40,827 nt of DNA from an uncultured Granulosicoccaceae bacterium (GTDB taxonomy: Bacteria > Pseudomonadota > Gammaproteobacteria > CALCKW01), in assembly GCA_937965695.1 (NCBI GenBank), contig CALCKW010000079.1, positions 1 through 40,827 on the forward strand, given 5' to 3'. Position numbers and translations under genes: made by a program. The notes under the pieces were generated by a model. The model was not told where the DNA came from and ran no database searches. It saw only the letters and a list, made by a program, of their open reading frames with translations. Below are positions 1 through 7,152 of the stretch, piece by piece; position 1 is the first letter of the stretch; each line of letters opens with the position of its first letter.

Positions 1-558
1 CGCCAACAGCGCTGGGCTCAACTGCTGGCTTAAAATTTCATCGTTTTCGTTGACTACCCGGCACTCTCGCAACATCTTGAACAGCACCTGCCGTGCTTTG
101 GCCTTGGTCAACGTTGACGCGCTATCGAGGTTGTCGTGCCATTCGGCCTTGGCATTAAAAAAAACATCGTAATCATCGTATTTCACGACGAATCTCGCCG
201 TGTCGTACTGGTGGGCTAGCACCTCTGTCGCAAAATCCCTGATCAATCGATAGCGCCTGCAGATAGCCAGCCAAAGCAGCTGCTTTTGCTCAGCCTCTGT
301 CCCGGTTGCAAGTAAGTTCAGCTCGTCATGGCTTAGGTACTGTAAGCGACGAGACACTTCACCATATAGCTTTTTCAAGCTACTGTATGTGCGAGACTGA
401 AACGTGTTGTTCTGCAGGACATGGGCTTTAACTGCTTCCCAATTATTGAGCTCACACTGTAGCTCTGCTACCGCTATCGATTCGTTAACTAGGGCAGCCC
501 CCGTAGTAAAACTGAGTAGATACAGTCCGGCTGCCGTTTGGGGTGCCGAATCAATCAT
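1..558 (-). CDS. brxA: BrxA (DUF1819), BREX type 1 defence protein, 3' end off the window
   Basis: This frame runs open from an ATG at 558 to the window edge, 186 codons, close to the roughly 190-200 residues usual for the family, so only the last few residues are probably missing. The match is by recognised family pattern: an N-terminal SFTTG stretch, ELNNW, a QSRTYSS segment, then LLWLAICRRYR, RDFATEVL, FFNAKAEWHD, TKAKARQVLFKMLRE. BrxA is the small first protein of BREX type 1 phage-defence loci (usual order brxA, brxB, brxC, pglX, pglZ, brxL); its fold has been described as NusB-like and DNA-binding. The start overlaps the preceding helix-turn-helix gene by 8 nt, so the two are probably translationally coupled. 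The rest of the BREX operon should lie to the left of base 1. The family call is made by eye, without an alignment. Confidence 0.88.
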   Translation of the reverse strand, partial: MIDSAPQTAAGLYLLSFTTGAALVNESIAVAELQCELNNWEAVKAHVLQNNTFQSRTYSSLKKLYGEVSRRLQYLSHDELNLLATGTEAEQKQLLWLAICRRYRLIRDFATEVLAHQYDTARFVVKYDDYDVFFNAKAEWHDNLDSASTLTKAKARQVLFKMLRECRVVNENDEILSQQLSPALLA

Positions 559-730
559 GTTGGTTGTGCTGGTCGTTGATCCACTGCTCAATTTCAGTCT
601 GCTTAAATCGCCAAGAAGCTCCCACCTTGAAGGCCGGGATAGTGCCAGCCATGGCCATTCTGTAGACAGTGCGCTCGTTTACTTTTAGATACTCGGCAAC
701 CTGTTTTACGGTGAGAATTTGTTCAGTCAA
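551..730 (-). CDS. small helix-turn-helix (MerR/excisionase-type) DNA-binding protein upstream of brxA
   Basis: A 59-residue protein that starts with TTG at 730, preceded by a GGGAGC ribosome-binding site 6 nt upstream; no in-frame ATG exists nearby. It reads LTVKQVAEYLKVNERTVYR, then MAMAGTIPAFKVGASWRF and ends EIEQWINDQHNQHD. This is the standard HTH_17/excisionase DNA-binding fold (a recognition helix followed by a wing with the KVGxxWRF motif). It overlaps brxA by 8 nt and reads in the same direction, so it is the first gene of the putative BREX operon. It is most likely the local transcriptional regulator of that operon. It could instead be a recombination directionality factor of the island, because the same fold serves both roles. 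It is not the WYL-type BrxR regulator. Confidence 0.8.
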   Translation of the reverse strand: MTEQILTVKQVAEYLKVNERTVYRMAMAGTIPAFKVGASWRFKQTEIEQWINDQHNQHD

Positions 731-1506
731 CTTTTTGCTCCCAAAAACAGGTGAGGCACAGCATAAATATTACGAAACACGGGGCTAACCTCTTACACCC
801 GGCGGAGACTTGTTTGTTCTAGAGACTATATCGCTGAATGAGCAACTTGGCCCAGAAGTCCAATGGAAATACTGCCAAAACAACTCGGAACAAAAAGACT
901 CTCCAACATCAGAGGCGACAAACTTCGAATCCACCGAGTTGGCCGAACGACCAAGACTTGAGTAGCCGTTTTGGCTAACATCCGATTACCTTCTGAGATG
1001 TCGAAATTGTACAGGGATGTCTAACAAGCGACAAGCAATCCAAAGCGCAGGTATTCGAGAGGGGTGTTAGTTGATAGCACCAGACATAGTGTAATAACCA
1101 TCTAGGACAAAAAGGCATTAGCTTACGAACTATCAACCCAATTTCACCTCGGTGCATACGTCAGGTTCACAGGCTAAGCTTTCAATCACGACTTGGAGAT
1201 CGCGATCTATAGGTTCGGATTTAGTGAGTACTCAGCGGTCAGCTGTTCACTAGCTAACCAGCATTGGGACGGATAGACCATAGGCATCAGTCGTAATGCA
1301 AAAAACTCAGCTCATTTTCATCCAATGTAACTACCTAAACGACGAAAAGCCCAGCGTTGCATAAACAACTATACAGCTGGGACAGCAACTTTTCTAAGAC
1401 CACCTGATTCTCGTTCTTGAGCAACGAACTTCGAGTAAACATCAGTTGGTTCTGGTTGAAATATGGTGTCTCTAAGTTTTAGTGAAAACTCGTTTCAAGC
1501 CGAGCG
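731..1506. other. gene-poor gap upstream of the BREX operon
   Basis: About 780 bases with no reading frame I can support on either strand. The longest candidate (60 residues, minus strand, 975-1157) is rich in Cys and Trp, has no family resemblance, and is probably chance. The part next to 731 must hold the promoter for the helix-turn-helix gene and brxA, but I see no convincing -35/-10 pair. A perfect 12-bp palindrome, AGATCGCGATCT, lies at 1197-1208. The length is unusual for a compact island and may reflect decay of a lost gene. Confidence 0.5.
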
Positions 1507-1905
1507 TTAAATTGCATCAAGCGCACCTTCAACTGACCGCAGCCAGTATTTCAGCACATGACGGCAAGCATGCAATGGTGGTAAAAATTGCTCGTTATAA
1601 TCTCGATTGTTTAGGTCTTTTCGGTCTACCAGTTTGGCAATGTCACGCCGACTGTAACGCCGATCTTCGAGTTGCTCAGACACGGCCACACGAGCCACTA
1701 TTATTGCCAGTGTTGGGTACGTCCAAGGCGACCAACAACCGAGCGATACCCGATGCTGGTCGTAAAGCTCTGTCATCAGATCGATAGACAAGTCTCCACG
1801 ACAGCTGCTATCACCAAGCACGCAGCAACGAATGGCTAGCTGCTCAACGTGCGGTAATCGTTCGAATATCTGCTGTAGTTGCGCCTGAGCTTCACTGCGT
1901 CGCAT
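1507..1905 (-). CDS. hypothetical phage-like protein, weak resemblance to late antiterminator (Q-like) proteins
   Basis: A 132-residue protein with a good ribosome-binding site (AAGGA, 7 nt before the ATG at 1905). I do not recognise it firmly. The C-terminal half has the order RRDIAKLV, a polar segment, then a long helix ending YWLRSVEGAL. This recalls the C-terminal layout of phage antitermination Q-type proteins, where an HTH-like segment precedes a W/L-rich helix. Its position downstream of O-like and P-like replication genes on the same strand would fit a lambdoid early region. No zinc motif or membrane segment is visible. Treat the Q-like label as a weak hypothesis; the reading frame itself looks real. 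Confidence 0.6.
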   Translation of the reverse strand: MRRSEAQAQLQQIFERLPHVEQLAIRCCVLGDSSCRGDLSIDLMTELYDQHRVSLGCWSPWTYPTLAIIVARVAVSEQLEDRRYSRRDIAKLVDRKDLNNRDYNEQFLPPLHACRHVLKYWLRSVEGALDAI

Positions 1906-2143
1906 TTTATTTTCCTTTCATTTGTTACTTCGGTTATTCGCTGTTTATTCGGGTTAAGCGTCCGTGTTCACTTGTGTTTATTCGAGTGGTTTTTCACGGC
2001 AGATCCACATCCTAAACTTTGACAAAACCTGATAATGTAAAAGTACGTTGAATACCCAAAACAGCACGTACATAGGTATTTAGCACTGATTTCGCTATCA
2101 ATTTTATTAACCACTTTACTGCTACTTTGACGTTTATAAATTC

Positions 2144-2749
2144 ATGCCTAAAAACATTTCTGACCCGCTCAGCCGAGACGCTGATCTACTCGCCTTTGAG
2201 ACAGCGCTGCAGTCTTTGCCCAATCGTATCTACTGGGATGTATGGGTTTTAGCTCGATCAACTGGTTGCCGTATCGGTGACGTGCTTTCAATTAAATTCA
2301 TGGATGTCGATTCACAAGGTCGTTGGACTTTTTCACCACAGAAACAAAAGCGTGAATCTAAATCAGGCCGCCCTCTTCCTCAAAAAACAGTGCGCAAGCG
2401 CTTCAACAAACGTGCGCGAGACATCATCCACCAGCGTCAACAACTAGCAGTCGCTGCCCAGGTGTGGGTATTTCCCACACCTAAGCCTAGAGGCGAGGTA
2501 ATCAAACCCATAACCCGCCAAGCTATTTGGCAGCAATGGAAGGTTGCGGCCAAACGTGCTGGTATAAAGGGCATTAACGTCGGCACGCACACCGCCCGTA
2601 AAACAACTGGTGTGCGCGCTTGGAAAGCCACAGGCGGTGATGCTGCCCAAGTGGCTCATTTGCTATATCAATCAGACCTGCAATCGCTGATGCATTACCT
2701 TGGGCTGACGGATGCCGCGAGTGATGCGTTGAGTGAGGCGATTGGTTGA
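2144..2749 (+). CDS. compact tyrosine recombinase (catalytic domain only)
   Basis: A 201-residue protein that consists of a tyrosine-recombinase catalytic domain with no N-terminal arm-binding or core-binding domain. Expected residues can be placed: Arg43 in STGCRIGDVL, a Lys in the beta-hairpin region around residues 68-73, His149 and Arg152 in HTARKT, and the nucleophile Tyr185 in LMHYLG. The usual LGH motif before the Tyr reads LLYQSD here, so the third histidine is replaced, which some active family members tolerate. It is the only plus-strand gene in the left part of the island and ends 6 bp from the stop of the convergent P-like gene. No strong ribosome-binding site is visible before the ATG. 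It may act on a local site or be a leftover of a second mobile element nested in the island. Confidence 0.85.
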   Translation: MPKNISDPLSRDADLLAFETALQSLPNRIYWDVWVLARSTGCRIGDVLSIKFMDVDSQGRWTFSPQKQKRESKSGRPLPQKTVRKRFNKRARDIIHQRQQLAVAAQVWVFPTPKPRGEVIKPITRQAIWQQWKVAAKRAGIKGINVGTHTARKTTGVRAWKATGGDAAQVAHLLYQSDLQSLMHYLGLTDAASDALSEAIG

Positions 2750-2755
2750 TCTACG

Positions 2756-3463
2756 CTAATGTGTCGTTATTCGAGGTTTAAGGCCCAAAGTTTTTCGCAA
2801 CTCGTTTATCCCTGGCCGTGCACGTTTTCTATCTGCTTCAGTGACTGGCAATCTCTCAGGTAAAGCAACTGATTTGGTGGCCGCTGGAGTTTTGAACGTA
2901 GCTCCTCTACGCACCTCAGCGCAGACCTGGCTATAGGCATTCATCCAACGTGCGAGCATCTCCTTTTCTGGTTTAGCAGCCACTGCCGCAGAGCCAAAAA
3001 AATCGCCAGAACCCAAGCGACTTACAGTTTCGTACACAGCTCCGCAACTCCAATCTCTTCGTTTAGCCCGCGCAAATGCCAATGCAGGCAATGGCAACCC
3101 AAACCACTCATTTCGAGCCTCTCTAAGCAAGGTCTGGAACTCAATCAATGTTGGTGGCCAATGCCACCGCTCCGACTCTTGCAGAAGCCGGCTACGAATA
3201 CTCGTCAGCTCTCTTGGTTCTGCATTTTTTAGCAATGAACACCATGTCATGTCAGCCTTTTCTCCGTTTTGAATAGCCCATTTACTCCCGAACAGTGACG
3301 CCATCGACAGCCACAACTTGGCTGCCATCTGCTTCGCCATCGCGTCGGTCGTGTTCGTTACCGAACTGTTCAAAGTCGTAGCTGGCTGGATCGTCTGGGT
3401 CGAGCCCAGTAGCGGCTGCGACTCGGCTAACGATCGATTGGCCAGTTCTGTTATTTTTTGCAT
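2756..3463 (-). CDS. phage replication protein P-like (putative helicase loader)
   Basis: I place the start at the ATG at 3463 (MQKITELANRS), giving 235 residues. A longer frame to 3526 begins with a Trp-rich stretch and looks artificial; an internal ATG at 3340 is a shorter alternative. The central part, FGSKWAIQNG, a Trp about 14 residues later, then WHWPPTLIEFQTLLRE, follows the pattern of phage replication protein P, which in lambda recruits the host DnaB helicase to the origin bound by O. The Arg/Lys-rich C-terminus is also typical. The gene follows the O-like gene, as O and P do in lambdoid phages, but the overlap is unusually long (182 nt). The assignment rests on motif spacing and gene order, not on an alignment. 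Confidence 0.65.
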   Translation of the reverse strand: MQKITELANRSLAESQPLLGSTQTIQPATTLNSSVTNTTDAMAKQMAAKLWLSMASLFGSKWAIQNGEKADMTWCSLLKNAEPRELTSIRSRLLQESERWHWPPTLIEFQTLLREARNEWFGLPLPALAFARAKRRDWSCGAVYETVSRLGSGDFFGSAAVAAKPEKEMLARWMNAYSQVCAEVRRGATFKTPAATKSVALPERLPVTEADRKRARPGINELRKTLGLKPRITTH

Positions 3464-4184
3464 GGTGTTTATTCTCGAAATATTCCGGTTTTGCGGTACG
3501 CCAGCCTGTAGCCACCAACTCATCAATAATTAAATCTAGGTCGATGCCAGCATTGTGTGTTTTACGAACAGCCTCCACCAACAACTCAAGTGCTTCGCTG
3601 GTCATTGGGTGCTTTTTGTGACGCCGCGCTTCGCAGTAGGCTTGCCACTTGTCACGGGGAAACCAAATAGGAAGAGAAAAACCAGATGTTTTCTTAGTTC
3701 GTTTTACTTCTGTCTTAGTTATTTCAGTCTTAGGTACTAATTCAGACTTAGTTAAGTCATACCGTTCACCGACTTGTCGGCTAGCGGTATGTTCGGTAGG
3801 TGGTATGTTCAAGGGCTGGCTTTTTACCGACGGTACCGCTAGTGGTATGTTCGGTATATCGCTGATAAATGACGAAGAGACAACTAGCTCAGAGCCTGCC
3901 AAACGACCATTTTCTGCAAATATCGGTACTCGCTTTAAGACACCGACTTCTTTTAGAGTACGGATAGCCGCCTCATACGCCCTACGGCTAATTTTCGGAA
4001 ATCGTGTCTGGATATCTGCCTTGCGAATAGTCCAATCGATTGGCTTATCTACTAGGTACACCCACATACCAAGAGCGACATGATCAGCACTAGCGACGAT
4101 GCTGGCACAAGCCTCTGATGACAGGACTACGTAGTGCCCACCGACTCGCCTAATCTGCTCAGGAGAATGTTTTCTTACAGCCAT
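3282..4184 (-). CDS. phage replication initiator-like protein (O-like, winged helix N-terminus)
   Basis: A 300-residue protein with ATG at 4184, a GGGAG ribosome-binding site 7 nt upstream, and a TGATG overlap with the preceding small ORF. Residues from about 30 to 85 (VALGMWVYLVDK, WTIRKADIQTRF, SRRAYEAAIRTLKEVGVLKR) look like a winged helix-turn-helix that recognises DNA. A Ser/Thr/Lys-rich linker follows. The C-terminal part (LPIWFPRDKWQAYCEAR and the segment after it) then precedes an acidic tail. This layout matches phage replication initiators of the O/DnaD-like type found beside P-like loaders. The likely role is binding an origin inside or near its own gene. Its last 182 nt are shared with the start of the P-like gene in another frame. 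Confidence 0.65.
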   Translation of the reverse strand: MAVRKHSPEQIRRVGGHYVVLSSEACASIVASADHVALGMWVYLVDKPIDWTIRKADIQTRFPKISRRAYEAAIRTLKEVGVLKRVPIFAENGRLAGSELVVSSSFISDIPNIPLAVPSVKSQPLNIPPTEHTASRQVGERYDLTKSELVPKTEITKTEVKRTKKTSGFSLPIWFPRDKWQAYCEARRHKKHPMTSEALELLVEAVRKTHNAGIDLDLIIDELVATGWRTAKPEYFENKHHAKNNRTGQSIVSRVAAATGLDPDDPASYDFEQFGNEHDRRDGEADGSQVVAVDGVTVRE

Positions 4185-4381
4185 CAAAACACTCCCGACA
4201 AAAACTGACCGGCCATGAAAAAACTATCAAGAAGCCCCCGTTGATGTATTGCAGTGGTAGCGGTGACGCACGCCTCCACAGATATTGCCGGCAATTTCGA
4301 CGAAGGTTTGGTAAGACGCTGAGGCAATATTGAAGTATTTGAAGGCAGGTCTTTGCAAGACCTGCTCATTCCACTATTCAT
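4184..4381 (-). CDS. small hypothetical protein in the island replication operon
   Basis: A 65-residue frame with nothing recognisable in its sequence. Support is positional: the ATG at 4381 sits 7 nt after a strong GAGAGGGG ribosome-binding site, it begins directly after the stop of the AlpA-like gene, and its stop overlaps the next start as TGATG. That tight packing on both sides argues for a translated gene. The composition (Ser, Thr, a hydrophobic tail LLDSFFMAGQFLSGVF) does not suggest a function, so a chance open frame remains possible. Confidence 0.5.
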   Translation of the reverse strand: MNSGMSRSCKDLPSNTSILPQRLTKPSSKLPAISVEACVTATTAIHQRGLLDSFFMAGQFLSGVF

Positions 4382-4384
4382 GGT

Positions 4385-4633
4385 TTAACCCCTCTCTGCA
4401 GGTGCTAAACCATAGGCACGGCGGATGTCCCCCCATCTCCAGAGAGAGGCACCACCGATTTTTTCAGGCTTTTTGAGGATACCCAAACGAACATCTTTGT
4501 AGAGCTTTGCCGTGGTGATACTGAGTAACGGGCGTGGGTCTTTATCTGGGTTGTAGTTGCGGGACCGCGCTATTTCGTTTGCGCGTAGGCGGGTTTCGTC
4601 GTGGATGGTGAAATGCGGCGTTACGGTTGTCAT
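4385..4633 (-). CDS. AlpA-like helix-turn-helix regulator
   Basis: An 82-residue protein starting at the ATG at 4633 (MTTVTPHF), chosen because GGAG sits 8 nt upstream; a longer frame to 4663 has no such site. The segment LLSITTAKLYKDVRLG, then PEKIGGASLWRWGDIRRAYG, is the AlpA / phage regulatory HTH pattern (helix-turn-helix followed by a wing ending in WRWGDI). AlpA-type proteins control integrase or excision genes in P4-like satellites and cryptic prophages. Here it heads the operon that continues into the replication-like genes, so it is a candidate master switch of the element. Palindromic sites at 4690-4736 lie directly upstream. Confidence 0.75.
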   Translation of the reverse strand: MTTVTPHFTIHDETRLRANEIARSRNYNPDKDPRPLLSITTAKLYKDVRLGILKKPEKIGGASLWRWGDIRRAYGLAPAERG

Positions 4634-4689
4634 GTAGTCAGCTCCGAATGGGTGAGTGAACACATGAAAACACGAGTTGGCAGTCGAGC

Positions 4690-4736
4690 TGACGTAACGT
4701 CAAAAAAGTATAAAACGTCAGATTTAATACTTTTTT
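4690..4736. promoter_or_regulatory. palindromic operator-like cluster upstream of the AlpA-like gene
   Basis: Three elements are packed here. TGACGTAACGTCA at 4690-4702 is a perfect palindrome around a central A. ACGTCA repeats at 4715-4720. A 10-bp inverted repeat, AAAAAAGTAT at 4702-4711 and ATACTTTTTT at 4727-4736, encloses the second copy. The cluster sits 57 to 103 bp before the AlpA-like start and just after the stop of the 346-residue gene. It could be an operator for the element's own regulator, or the A/T arms could serve as a terminator for the upstream gene. The TGACGTCA core also occurs at 7263-7270 near the integrase. Confidence 0.45.
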
Positions 4737-4740
4737 AGAC

Positions 4741-5781
4741 TCACTTCTCTGACGCTAGAATTGCTTTTTTTCTTCTGTAAAGTAACGAATAAAGTGCCGC
4801 CATATCATGCGGTTTAAGCTCCCCTTGCAGCGTCCAATACATTACCTCCCAATTAGCTCCGGATTCAATGCATGACGCTTTTTGTCCAGCAGAAGCGATC
4901 AATGCCTCCATTATTTCTTTTGGTTTGGGGTACATCACCTCAGTTTTTGCGATGCAATGCTCAACGGCTTCACCGATCTCAGAACTAGTGACATAGCCTG
5001 ATCGATACGGCTCGCGGTCTCCAGGAGAAGCTTTAACTATGGAAGCCTCTGTTGTTTCGCCGTTAGCTCGCGAAACATTTTGATTCAATTCACTCCAGTC
5101 GCTTTGAAATGCATCAAGATCAGATCGATAGAAAACAATTTCAACTCCACTTGGCCAAGTGTTTTTTGAATCTTCATCATCTCGAATAAGCACCGCAGTA
5201 CCAACTTCATCTAACTCAGCAAAAACGAATCCGACACCACTGTTCTCCTGTTTCGAAAAGAAGTTTTCAACCAAAGAAGTGACATGGAGTTTTGACAACT
5301 CCAAACTCGAGCTTCCCGTATAGCGTCTAGAGCTGATAAAACGTTTTTGAAGTTCAAGATCGTAGGCGATCCGATCAATGACACTTTTATATGAGGCCTT
5401 ACAGAATTGAGAGAAGATATTTGTGGGGTTATCAAGCTCAATCATTTCTTGATTTACAGCGGCTATGAGGGGATTAGTCGCGTTGACATTTAGTTCCAGC
5501 TGCATTTCTAACTCTAGTAACAATTCGCTAGATTCGAACTTGGAAATCAAATTTGTCAGCTTAATCCAATTAGATAATGTAGCTCTATCAGTCCTATAGT
5601 CAGGCCGGAGTTCACCCAGATTCCACGTATGGAATTTTTCGAACGACCCGTAGACCGGCAATCTACCTTTCAACACGGCAGCACGTAGATCCTCTTCGAA
5701 AATAGGAGCTAAGCTTGTTTCCGATTTTCTTCTAAGGTAAGCGATGGATGATTCTAGGGAAAGTGCTGTTTCATCACTCAT
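4741..5781 (-). CDS. hypothetical island protein of 346 residues, next to the integrase
   Basis: A well-formed gene with ATG at 5781 and an AAGGA ribosome-binding site 8 nt upstream. I do not recognise the family. It is a soluble, acidic, Leu/Glu/Ser-rich protein with no signal peptide or membrane segment. Helical stretches (for example LNSWIKLTN-like and LLLELEMQLEL regions around residues 70-95) dominate the N-terminal half; the C-terminal end, YPKPKEIMEALIASAG and LYSLLYRRKKA, looks like a compact helical domain. It reads in the same direction as the integrase and ends close to the operator cluster of the AlpA-like gene. Two abutting palindromes lie 32 to 58 bp before its start, as in self-regulated repressors, but no helix-turn-helix is obvious in it. 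Confidence 0.8.
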   Translation of the reverse strand: MSDETALSLESSIAYLRRKSETSLAPIFEEDLRAAVLKGRLPVYGSFEKFHTWNLGELRPDYRTDRATLSNWIKLTNLISKFESSELLLELEMQLELNVNATNPLIAAVNQEMIELDNPTNIFSQFCKASYKSVIDRIAYDLELQKRFISSRRYTGSSSLELSKLHVTSLVENFFSKQENSGVGFVFAELDEVGTAVLIRDDEDSKNTWPSGVEIVFYRSDLDAFQSDWSELNQNVSRANGETTEASIVKASPGDREPYRSGYVTSSEIGEAVEHCIAKTEVMYPKPKEIMEALIASAGQKASCIESGANWEVMYWTLQGELKPHDMAALYSLLYRRKKAILASEK

Positions 5782-5812
5782 TTTGCGAAATCCTTTACAA
5801 GCTGTTTTACTT

Positions 5813-5839
5813 GATGGTCACCATCTGTTTAGTAAACAG
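5813..5839. promoter_or_regulatory. two abutting perfect palindromes, operator candidate
   Basis: GATGGTCACCATC (5813-5825) and CTGTTTAGTAAACAG (5825-5839) are both perfect odd-length palindromes that share one base. They lie 32 to 58 bp upstream of the 346-residue gene and in the gap that separates it from the integrase stop. Paired operators in this position are typical of a repressor or autoregulator binding site. Confidence 0.5.
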
Positions 5840-5922
5840 CCAGCACTAATAGCAGTAAGTAAACTTGAACCATATAACCTTCTGTAGCATTGGAACAAGT
5901 TTCGTTAGTAGCCATTAATCTC

Positions 5923-7152
5923 CTATTGGTTTGTCTGGAGGGAAACTAGATAGTCCGCCCAACGTTGCATCATCTCGTGTCGCTGCTTGATAAACGTGGA
6001 ACGGTCATAGGCTGAGCCCATCGGGTCCAATACTCGATGGCTTAGCTGGTGACGCACAATGTCCGGCCGTTCGTCTAACTGTTCCACCAATAAGGTTCTG
6101 GCAGTGGCACGCCAGCCGTGCGGGCTCATCTCACTGGCTTTAACATCCAAGCGCCGCAAGCCTTGCAGGATGCTGTTCTCGCTGATTGTCGGCCGGTCGG
6201 CGCCGTGTCCTCTACGCGGATTGGGAAAGCAATATTCACCTGCTGCGGTGAACTGCTTCAACGCTTTCAATATCTCTATGGCTTGGGTGCTCAGCGGTAC
6301 CGTGTGCATTTTGCCTTTTTTGGTGCTGAGGAATGTCCACTCTCGCGCGTCGAAATCGACCTCTTCCCATTTCATTTTGCGCAGTTCACCTGGACGCACG
6401 AAAAACAACGGCGCGAGCTTTAGGGCCGCTGAAACTTGTGGGCTGCTGGCGTTGTAGCCGTCAATGAGTCGCAACACTTCGCCTACTCTTTTGGGGTTTA
6501 GTATTGCTGCGCGGTTTTTGGCTGGTGGTGCGACCTCCAGCGTATCGCGGTCTATTGGCGATACAGGATTATATCGAAGCCCTCCAATCTCTCGGACAAT
6601 GGCACGATTGAAAACTCGCCTGATGTAGGTACGTTGCTTATGCGCTGTGTAGGCACGGCCTTTATTAACGATGTTGTCTAGCACTTCGGTGATCATAGGC
6701 GTTCGGATGTCAGCGATGGGCTTATTGCCGATGTGGGGAAATACCCAACGCTCCATCTGCGACGCGACCCGCTCGCGTGTGCCCTGCGTCCAAGACTTGC
6801 CTACCGATGCAAGCCAATCTCTAGCCACCACTTCAAAGGTGTTTTTTGAGGCCACTATTGCAGCCATCTTTTCGGCTTTGTGCTCTTCGCGCGACTCTAT
6901 CGGATCTACCCCCAGTTTCACCTTGGTCCGGGCGCTTCTGTGGAGTTCTCGAGCCATGGCCAGTGAGATAGCTGGGTAACTGCCTAAACCCATGTGCCGC
7001 TCTCGCCCATAAAGCTGAAATCGATAACGCCACTGCTTACCGCCAGATGGTGTCACCCGAACATAGAGCCCTAGCCCATCATGAATTTTGCGGTCTTTTC
7101 CGCTGATGCTGGGTTTGGCAGCTTTGAGGCCGAGTTCGGTAAGTTTTGTCAT
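5923..7152 (-). CDS. P4-type tyrosine integrase of the genomic island
   Basis: A 409-residue integrase starting at the ATG at 7152, where AGGGAGA lies 8 nt upstream; a longer frame to 7200 lacks such support. The N-terminal DUF4102-type arm-binding domain is clear (LTELGLKAAKP, GLGLYVRVTPSGGKQW, MGLGSYPAISLAMAREL). The catalytic domain carries Arg253 in FFVRPGELR, Lys in STKKGKMH, His345 and Arg348 in HGWRAT, His372 in QLSHRV and the nucleophile Tyr382. Length and layout are normal for the P4 family, so it is probably active. Its 5' end faces the 3' end of tRNA-Leu(UAA) 240 bp away, which marks the right boundary of the island and predicts recombination within the tRNA 3' sequence. Confidence 0.95.
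   Translation of the reverse strand: MTKLTELGLKAAKPSISGKDRKIHDGLGLYVRVTPSGGKQWRYRFQLYGRERHMGLGSYPAISLAMARELHRSARTKVKLGVDPIESREEHKAEKMAAIVASKNTFEVVARDWLASVGKSWTQGTRERVASQMERWVFPHIGNKPIADIRTPMITEVLDNIVNKGRAYTAHKQRTYIRRVFNRAIVREIGGLRYNPVSPIDRDTLEVAPPAKNRAAILNPKRVGEVLRLIDGYNASSPQVSAALKLAPLFFVRPGELRKMKWEEVDFDAREWTFLSTKKGKMHTVPLSTQAIEILKALKQFTAAGEYCFPNPRRGHGADRPTISENSILQGLRRLDVKASEMSPHGWRATARTLLVEQLDERPDIVRHQLSHRVLDPMGSAYDRSTFIKQRHEMMQRWADYLVSLQTNQ

Noticed and set aside
975..1157. 60-residue minus-strand frame in the gap before the BREX operon
   Set aside because: No ribosome-binding site, Cys/Trp-rich, no recognisable motif; likely chance.
3464..3526. extended N-terminus of the P-like protein
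   Set aside because: The extra Trp-rich 21 residues have no ribosome-binding site and deepen the overlap with the O-like gene; the ATG at 3463 is preferred.
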